The translations under genes and the position numbers were made by a program. A stretch of DNA of 64,000 bases from contig CM028326.1 in assembly GCA_016647705.1 (NCBI GenBank), positions 48,871,285 to 48,935,284 on the forward strand. Reading direction: 5' to 3'. Within the stretch, counting starts at the first letter, position 1; every line of letters starts with the position of its first letter. Origin of the DNA: Eucommia ulmoides. Taxonomy: Eukaryota; Streptophyta; Magnoliopsida; Garryales; Eucommiaceae. Positions 57,175 through 64,000 of the stretch are shown here, piece by piece. Under the pieces are notes generated by a model. The model ran no database searches. It was not told the origin of the DNA and saw only the letters and a list, made by a program, of their open reading frames with translations.

Positions 57175-59506
57175 TGTTGGCCCAGTGATCTACTTAAGAG
57201 GGGAGTGAATTGGGTAGTTTTAAAAATTTAAGCAAGTATTTATCTTTCAACACTTAAAAATTCGAATAATTAATTTAATCATAAATTAATTATTATCTCT
57301 ATATGGTAGTGGATAAGTGTTATATAAACTAGGTGCACACCCAAACAATAGAAAATAAATAAAGTAAGAATGTAGCACACCAAAATGTATATTGGTTCAC
57401 CAAACTATTCTTAGCTAATTCAGTCCTCCAAGCCCCATGGAGAGTTGCACTCACTAAACCACTAAGATTCCTTTAAACATGTAGGAATCAAACATTTACA
57501 CAACGATGTTTTTCACAGGTTCATAATCAACCTTTACAATTCTCTTTTTACAAGCTAAAGAAGAATCTCTATCTTTTTAACAGACTAAAAATTAACTTAA
57601 TTCTTTTATACTTAGGCTAAGAATTAAACCTTACCAAAAACACTCCAAGTATCATTTTCACTAGAAAGAATGGAACCGTTACAAATTACACAAACTAGTT
57701 CTACTCAAGAAAAATTAACACCTATCTCTTTTCACGGAAAAAAAGTAAACTAACATCTTTATACCTTAGGTAAAGATCAAACCTCAATCTCTTTACCGGA
57801 AGAGATTGAAACTTAGCTACCTCTAATTAGATATTTCCAACAATGTCTAATCCGCACACAACTCACTAATTACAATAAATTGATAAGTTTCTTCCCACTT
57901 AGAGCTTCTACCACCTCAAGTCTAATTAAACTCAATTAATGTCTTGATAAATACTAGTGATAGAATCAAGTGAGAAATTTAAAAACTGATTATAAAATAA
58001 GTGGGTAACACACAATTGATCATATAATCAAATTATCACCAAAATTATTTTTAAAAATAATTTTTATACAATTTAAAGTTCAAAAACGATTTCACAATAA
58101 TCTAGAATCCAAGCAAGTAATAATAATATCAAATAACAATTAAGAACAAAAGTTTGGAGCAATCTCACCAGAATACCCTCAAAAGAATGAAAACTAAATC
58201 GCAGTAAAGCTTAGATCGGTGACAGCAAAATTCTCAGTACTTATTCTCTAGAATTTTTTTCAAGAATGATCACATAATAAACTCTCAATATAATATCAGA
58301 ATAATGACTCTCAGAAAGCTCAAGAACTAATTTGTTCTTGATAATGTATCTCATAAGTGAAAAACGCAGGTCTATATATACTGGTTTTAAATAAGTACTC
58401 TAACGGCTAGTTCCCACAAGATATGACATTTAAATGCTCATATAAACCCTATATATTAATATTACTCAAGCCTGGTTCAATTCAATTAATTATAGCTTTT
58501 AAATCTTTCAATTTAGTCCCTCCCAAATATTTCTCAATCTCAAATAAAACTAAATAGGAAGTATTGAATATACCAATTTGAGAAACACTTAGAATATTCG
58601 TACCATATCTATAGAGATATATAAGTATAAATGATATATTTATAATATGTTCAAATCCCCAGAATATCTCCAAGATATTAACAAAAAAACGATAAGTAAC
58701 GGCTACTTTTAGATAAAATCCTCGAAACCCACAAATCCTTAAATTGCACAGTCGGTTCACCGACCAAACTACCATTAGTCGATCGATCATTTCAGGTTGT
58801 AGCCCAAGCCATTTTCATACGCCAGTCGGTTAACCGATTCCCCATGGGTCGGTTAACCGATCGATTCAAGATGTTTCCCAGGCCATTTTTGGCCCTGGTC
58901 GGCTGACCGATCATCAACAGTGAGTTGACCGATCGATTCAGAGAGTTCACTTCTCATCCATCAGTTGACCGATCTCTCTTGGTCGGTTGACCAATCGATT
59001 CAGAGACTTCTCTAATTCCTAGCCATTTTTCATTGATTGACTGATCAATGTTGGGTCTCTTTTCCTTCATTCATTTCAACTCCAATCTTCGATTTTTTCG
59101 ACCCTTTAACCGATTTATTTTCTTGGTTAACTTAATTGATACCATTAATAAATTTTAAATACAAATATTTCTTACGTCAATTTTTCTTTTTCAATTTCAC
59201 ATTGGAGCAAATATGTAAATTAATTAGGATCCTAATAAAAACACATATAAATATAAATTCATTTTTGTGTTGTGTGTGATTCTAATCGGGATGCATTAAG
59301 AGTAAAAATTGACTTGAGTTATTTTCACCTAAATTCTTCAGAATCTTCATTCCCTTAATGTCTATCTCTTTGCATCCTTAGCATCCTTAACAATTTCTTC
59401 ATGATAACATCAATAATGGAACTTTGACACTAAAACACTCAATAAACTCGCTAATTTCACAAAAAATATCAACGCTTAATTGCCCATCAAAATCTTAGAA
59501 TCAACA
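57175..59506 (-). repeat. Copia solo LTR
   Basis: TGTTGGCCCAG...GAATCAACA, 2.33 kb, same family as 13031-15267. Flanking 5-mers ACTGG (57170-57174) and GCTGG (59507-59511) are a duplication with one change. A TCGGTTAACCGA palindrome cluster lies at 58750-59040. The 102-residue ORF at 58790-58482 is within the LTR. Confidence 0.85.
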
Positions 59507-60022
59507 GCTGGCGGTTACGCTGGCAGTGATTTCGACCGGAGAAGAAGATGATGAAATGTAAAATAAGAAGTTCAAAGATTTTAATGTATAACAAAATGAA
59601 ATGTCCAAAAAGCGCCTCAGAAAGTCACGTGCTTTGGCACGTGATGGACTTCCACGAAATTAACGATTTAGACTATAGTGAGACGATTTGAATATTTCAA
59701 AATTTACTATGTTCAAGTTGAAAGAGCACGAGTTAAAGTGAGATTTCAATGAAATTGAAGTGCAAACTAAAGCTAAAAATAATTCAAAATAGAAGGATTT
59801 TCAATTACAAAACAGAAAAGGCAAATCTTCCCCTTAGAAAAACCCCGAAATCCTACAATACAACCTCTCCCTCCTTAATCGCACCATCCCAAAACTGGAA
59901 ACTCCAACCCCTGACTGAACAATTCCGACTAAAACACACATCTGAACCACTAGTGACCTCAAGAACTCATTTTCCATTCCTTAAACCACTGCCGCACCTA
60001 GTGTTTCGAAGGGAGAAACTAA
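59507..60022. other. RFC1-upstream spacer with a double G-box hairpin
   Basis: Mostly unannotated. TCACGTGC (59625-59632) and GCACGTGA (59637-59644) form an 8-bp stem and present two CACGTG (G-box) cores 12 bp apart, about 1.96 kb before the RFC1 start codon. The 120-residue ORF at 59749-60111 runs into the Harbinger element and has no recognisable content. Confidence 0.5.
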
Positions 60023-61179
60023 GGCCTTCTTTGGTTACTGTTCCTAACCCAACTCAATCCAATCCAACCCAACTCAAAAATTTTAGGATTGATGTTTGGG
60101 AATGCATTTGACAAACACAAAACTCAATCCAACCCAAAAAGTGAAAATTGATTATCAAAATTAGGTTGTATTGATTATCAGAAGAAAAATTAGGCCAAAA
60201 ATAAGAATAAATTATGAGAAAATCAAACTTTCATCAAAGGGAAGCAAATGAAAAACTTTCATAAAAATTCTCGTAGAATCGGGAATAGTTTTCATTTTCT
60301 TTTGTGCCTAACTTAATTTATCCAACTTTAGGGATATGCTCGTCATTTTCTTAAATGTTAATGAGGCTCCAATTCGAACTTCGTCCCACCCATTTTCGAA
60401 ATTGTTTATTTTTGACACTTCTCTCTTCGTTCATCGCCTTTCTTATCCCTCCGTCATCTTCTCTCACCCTTTCAGCCAGCCCTCTCAATCTCAGCAAAAA
60501 GAGCAAGCGTTCATCTCCATCTCCTCTCACCGTCTCTGCCGACCGTTCATTCCCTCATCATTCCTGCTGCTCGCGACGGTGTTCCTGCACTTGCGAAGCC
60601 TTTCATCTCTCCCACGCTGCTAGCGTAACGTTATGACACTGCTCCTGCTCCGGTGACGCTGTCCTGCTCCGCCGTTGCTCCTGTATGTTGTCATTGATTT
60701 TATTTTTTAATTTGTTTTAGTTCCATCTTTGATTTCTTTGCTCTTAGTGTTTTTTTAATTTCTTCTATTTTCTTTGTTTATGCTGAATGATTTTTAATTT
60801 CATTGCTCAGATCAGGGTTTGGTTGCTGAAATCAATTTCTCAGAATTAGGGTTCGATTTTTTGATGATTTTTTTATTTTAGTTTAGGGTTTGTTCTTGAT
60901 TTCTCGATGATTTCTTAGAATTAGTGTTCTTGATTTCTTGTTCTTCGGTGTAAGCTTAAAGAAATTGGAAAAAAAAAAAAGAATAATCGTGAGGAAACAA
61001 TTCTAGGATAATATCCTTACTAAACGTGATTTTGTTCCCAGAACATAAAAAAAATAAAAAATTGTCGTACTAAATGCAATTCTGTTCTCAGAAAGAAACA
61101 AAATTCTCAACTCAACCCAACCTGATCCAACCCATCCCAGGTGGGTTGAGAAAAGTTGGAACACTAACCAAACGCCACC
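60023..61179. mobile_element. Complete Harbinger/Tourist-type element upstream of RFC1
   Basis: The left end GGCCTTCTTTGGTTACTGTT and the right end (reverse complement GGTGGCGTTTGGTTAGTGTT) form ~22-bp imperfect terminal inverted repeats sharing TTTGGTTA and TGTTCC. TAA flanks both sides (60020-60022, 61180-61182), the target duplication of PIF/Harbinger elements. Subterminal 'caacccaactca' motifs face each other. It is 1157 bp with no transposase. It contains a CT-rich, leader-like segment (60420-60680) that may now serve as RFC1 5' sequence. Confidence 0.8.
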
Positions 61180-61549
61180 TAAATGTTGCATTCATATGTA
61201 AAAATGAGAGAGAGAGATTTCTTTTCTTCTATCTCTATGTTTCCACCCTATCAGTTTTCTTTCATATTCCAAACAATTTACATGAACGGAAAGATGGTGC
61301 TCTATATATTAGTAGGATTTTTGCCTAACAACGGTTTCATGGCAGATATTGTATTCAGGAAATTTCACATTTTGGGTAGCATATAAACCTGTAATACTAA
61401 AATTTTCTTTATCTGTCATTTTTTGAAACACATGTTGTAGTTGGTTAAAATGGCTTTGTTTCTCTCGTTAATGATTCTTGGATGATATTGGTGCATTCCT
61501 CTTTGTTTTTCTTTTATTTGTTCTATGTTTTTGTAAATTGTGCTTTCAG

Positions 61550-64000
61550 GTAGAGCGCTGAGAAAATATTGCAACATTTCAAATAAAGTTACTGCTGAAT
61601 TCTGAAATGGTGAGTTGGGCTTTCTAGTTTTCTAATGTATACCTACGAATTTCAGTTTGAATGTAAATGTTGATTTGTAGGGGATGATAATTGTATGTCC
61701 ACTTGTTTCATCTGTACAATCCTTATTAAAAACTTTGGCAACTAATGATCGCACTGGAGTTCAAATGATTTGTACAAAGTTACATGCATACATGTTAAAA
61801 ATTACCAGCATATGGTACCCAAAGAGCCACTTTATTTTTTCGTAATGCTAACATATGGTTTTGGTACCAATTTGGTACTGTTATTGTATGTAGCAGAAAT
61901 GTGTTTTTGTCATCAAAATTTGATTTATATATAGTGTTTCTTTCTATGCATTTTTCAGTTTTATGCACCTTCATCCTATTGGTGTCTTTCTCCAAATATG
62001 CGTAGGTTCTTAATGTTGGCTTTCTTTTTGTTTGAATAACAGTCGGATATTAGGAAGTGGTTCATGAAACAACATGACAAAGGCACTGGCAGTGGCAATG
62101 CATCAAAACCAGAAAAACTCACAACACAGGAAAAACAGTCTTCGCCAGCCTCCCAACCTGCCAAACTGGTTAGGTTACTGTATTTCATTTTATTAGCCAA
62201 TGTTTTTATTGCATGTAGGCTGTTTGTGCATCCAATTTGCCACTACCAATTAAATTGTGCATACTTTAGTGCATTCATATATATTTTTTTCCGGAGATTC
62301 GAATTTCTTTGAAATGCACTTTCTGTTGGCCTCCTTATTGAACAAGGAGAGAGACTAATATTGGATTTTGGAAATTCTTTAGGTTTCTTTCTCTATTTTT
62401 TTTGCAATATGAAGAGTGATTAAGTTTGTCAAGAGCTTAAGATTGTGTTGAGGGTTAGTATTTATCTTACCATCAACTACTTAAACATGTGCCTATTAAT
62501 TGGCGACGTAGCTTACCAAGGCTGCCTCGACTTTTGTTAATTGTAATTTAAATGGTGCTATGGAAAAAGTTCAAATTTGTGCCTATAAAAAATTCTTATG
62601 TTTTCCAACAAAGTTTAATTAATTAGCTGATCCATATTGATTAACTTGCAATTTCCTCTCTTGGTCCTGAAGGCACAACAAACTTTGTTCCCATTTTGTT
62701 TGTTTTGTTAAATTTAGATTATGTTAATTAAAAATAATAAATTTTAAGCTTGTATGAGATTATAGAAGCGAACGAGGTGTAAAAAATGTAGCTAGAGAGA
62801 GATTGTCTGCTGAAAAAAGTGTAGGAAATATTAGAAGTGGTAAAGTTTACCAGTATTAGAAGTGTAGGAGATAGTAAAAGGGGTAAAGTATTGGCCGACC
62901 TCATCAAAATAAAAAATTGAATCTTAACCCTTCCTTACCTTCATTCTCTCCTGATCAATCTAGCCATCGAAGTTTGTAGATATTTTAAAAATTGAGCTAA
63001 TTTGCATTATTTTAGTTGAATAATTCATTTTAGCTCAAGGACTGATTTAGTTGACCAGAAATTTGATCTGATTCATATTTGGTTGACAAGTGGTGCCCCG
63101 TCTGAGTAACATTCCATGCTATGTCCCTGCAAGTGACATAAGGGTATCTAGTCACCTAGGATGAAGAAAGAAATGATTATGAGATTCACATTGACCTTTT
63201 CTTGTTTTATTTACAAATAATTTAACCAAGGTACTGAGATATTTTTTTGGGTTCTTACTGGGGAATTAGGTGCTTGGAGACCAAGAAAGTTCTTGCAGAA
63301 GGAAAACTAGCAAATACTTTGCTGCAGACAAACAAGCAAAAAAAGATGAGAAAGAATCGGAGGAATTCTCAGGGAAAAGGAAAGCCCAAAAGGATAAGAG
63401 GGACTTATCCAGTGAAGTGGAACACCCATCTGAAAAGAAAATTCACAAAGTTGAAGATCAGGATGATGACGAGGACAACGACTTTGTCTTGTCCAATTCG
63501 AGAAAGGTTTCAGCATCAGTCGCTCCCAGCAAGAAATTGAAAAGCAGATCGGGCAGGGGAATTGTGCAGAAATCTGTAAATATTGATGAAAGTGATGATG
63601 ATAATGTTGGCAATAAAGCTACAAAATATAATCTTAAATCTGCTGGAAAGGGCCGTGGAAAAAATGTGTCAGGGGAACCAGCTGGTGGGACTGACATGGA
63701 TATTGATGAAAGTGGCGAAGGTGATGCAGACGAAAGAAGTACTAAAGCTCTTAAATCTGGTGGACGGGGTCATGGTGGGAGAGGTGGATCAGGGGCACCA
63801 GCTGGTGGAAGAGGCAGAGGTGGTCGAGGATGGAGTGGATTCACAAGTTTTGGTGAAAGGAGTGATCCTCCACATAAAGGAGAGAAGGTGTAGAATCATT
63901 TATAATCCAAGATAACTATGTTAATGTATCTTTTAGTTGACAATGTTAATGTCTTTCTGTGTATTAGGATGTCCCTGAAGGTGCTTCAGATTGTTTAGTT
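61550..64000 (+). CDS. RFC1: Replication factor C large subunit, 5' part (coding from 61607, runs off the window)
   Basis: RFC1 is the large subunit of the nuclear clamp loader that opens PCNA and loads it on primer-template DNA in replication and repair. Exons: 61550-61609 (5' UTR plus ATG at 61607-61609), 62043-62168, 63270-63887 and 63968-64000, all phase 0, giving about 260 residues. Evidence: the N-terminus Met-SDIRKWFMKQHDKG is the conserved PCNA-binding-like motif of RFC1; then 'RRKTSKYF', an acidic/basic linker, 'PSKKLKSRSGRGI', a Gly-Arg-rich tract 'GGRGRGGRGWSGF', and 'FGERSDPPHKGEK' leading to 'DVPEGASDCLV', the entry to the BRCT domain. Splice sites: ATG|GTGAGT, CTG|GTTAGG, AAG|GTGTAG, with acceptors CAG, AATTAG and ATTAG. 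BRCT, AAA+ and C-terminal domains lie outside. The start codon is the last codon of its exon, so the next exon carries the whole N-terminal motif. Confidence 0.93.
61610..62042 (+). other. RFC1 intron after the start codon
   Basis: 433 bp, GTGAGT donor and 'tttgaataacag' acceptor, T-rich. Minus-strand ORFs here (61995-61795, 62200-61976) are artefacts. Confidence 0.88.
62169..63269 (+). other. RFC1 second coding intron
   Basis: 1101 bp with donor GTTAGG and acceptor 'ggggaattag'. No nested element recognised. Phase 0 on both sides keeps the frame open. Confidence 0.85.
63888..63967 (+). other. RFC1 third coding intron
   Basis: 80 bp, GTGTAG donor and 'tgtgtattag' acceptor. Removing it joins ...HKGEK to DVPEG in frame, as expected for RFC1. 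Confidence 0.88.

Noticed and set aside
60336..60636. Overlapping Ser/Pro-rich ORFs upstream of RFC1
   Set aside because: CT-rich DNA inside the Harbinger-like element is open in two frames and has no recognisable domain; better seen as leader-like sequence.
63307..63915. Additional ORFs overlapping RFC1 exon 3
   Set aside because: Shadow frames of the Lys/Glu- and Gly/Arg-rich RFC1 coding sequence.

Overview
This is a plant nuclear window, almost certainly from a eudicot with a repeat-rich genome. It is AT-rich, introns are GT-AG, and only one host gene is visible: the 5' part of the replication factor C large subunit gene (RFC1), at the right edge on the + strand (start codon 61607-61609, running off the end). 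About 60 kb to its left is layered LTR retrotransposons, satellite-like tandem repeats, microsatellites and two Tourist/Harbinger-type DNA elements. I see no rRNA or tRNA gene, no CRISPR array and no bacterial or organellar signature.

Layout. 1-115: edge of a TR-GAG-type LTR. 116-3196: tandem array of about 700 bp units, ending in (TA)n. 3277-4475: unassigned. 4476-6167: LTR, primer site and T-rich leader of a truncated Del/Tekay-type element. 6168-7015: part of a Copia LTR. 7016-24923: a decayed Tat-lineage Ty3/Gypsy element with LTRs, gag, protease, RT, RNase H, a second (archaeal-type) RNase H, integrase, 3' tandem repeats and an antisense ORF. It is split by a Copia solo LTR (13031-15267) and by a gag-only element (16705-22263). 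24924-29020: 5' part of an Athila-like element that landed in the Tat 3' LTR. 29021-33040: a second gag-only element inside the Athila gag-pol region, cut off at about 33040. 33090-39731: a gag-only Copia element (minus). 40247-42942: solo Del-type LTR. 43454-44176 plus 53265-54662: a third gag-only element (plus), split by a 9.1 kb Del-type element without visible genes (44177-53264, perfect 5-bp target duplication TGTGT). That element in turn carries an LTR-only insertion (47209-48955). 54663-55325: right part of a Harbinger-like element sitting in a Copia RT. 55329-56825: Copia integrase/RT relic. 56873-57150: long foldback. 57175-59506: Copia solo LTR. 60023-61179: complete Harbinger/Tourist-type element just upstream of RFC1.

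The most unusual content is the gag-only family, present as three internal regions and several LTRs. It has Athila-type primer sites, a degenerate gag, no pol, and a long conserved non-coding tail that carries a stem-loop and purine tracts. Two unrelated LTR families also carry fast-changing clusters of short palindromes. All mobile-element coding regions contain stops or frameshifts and look non-autonomous. Calls rest on reading and comparing sequence by eye; percent identities and insertion ages were not computed.
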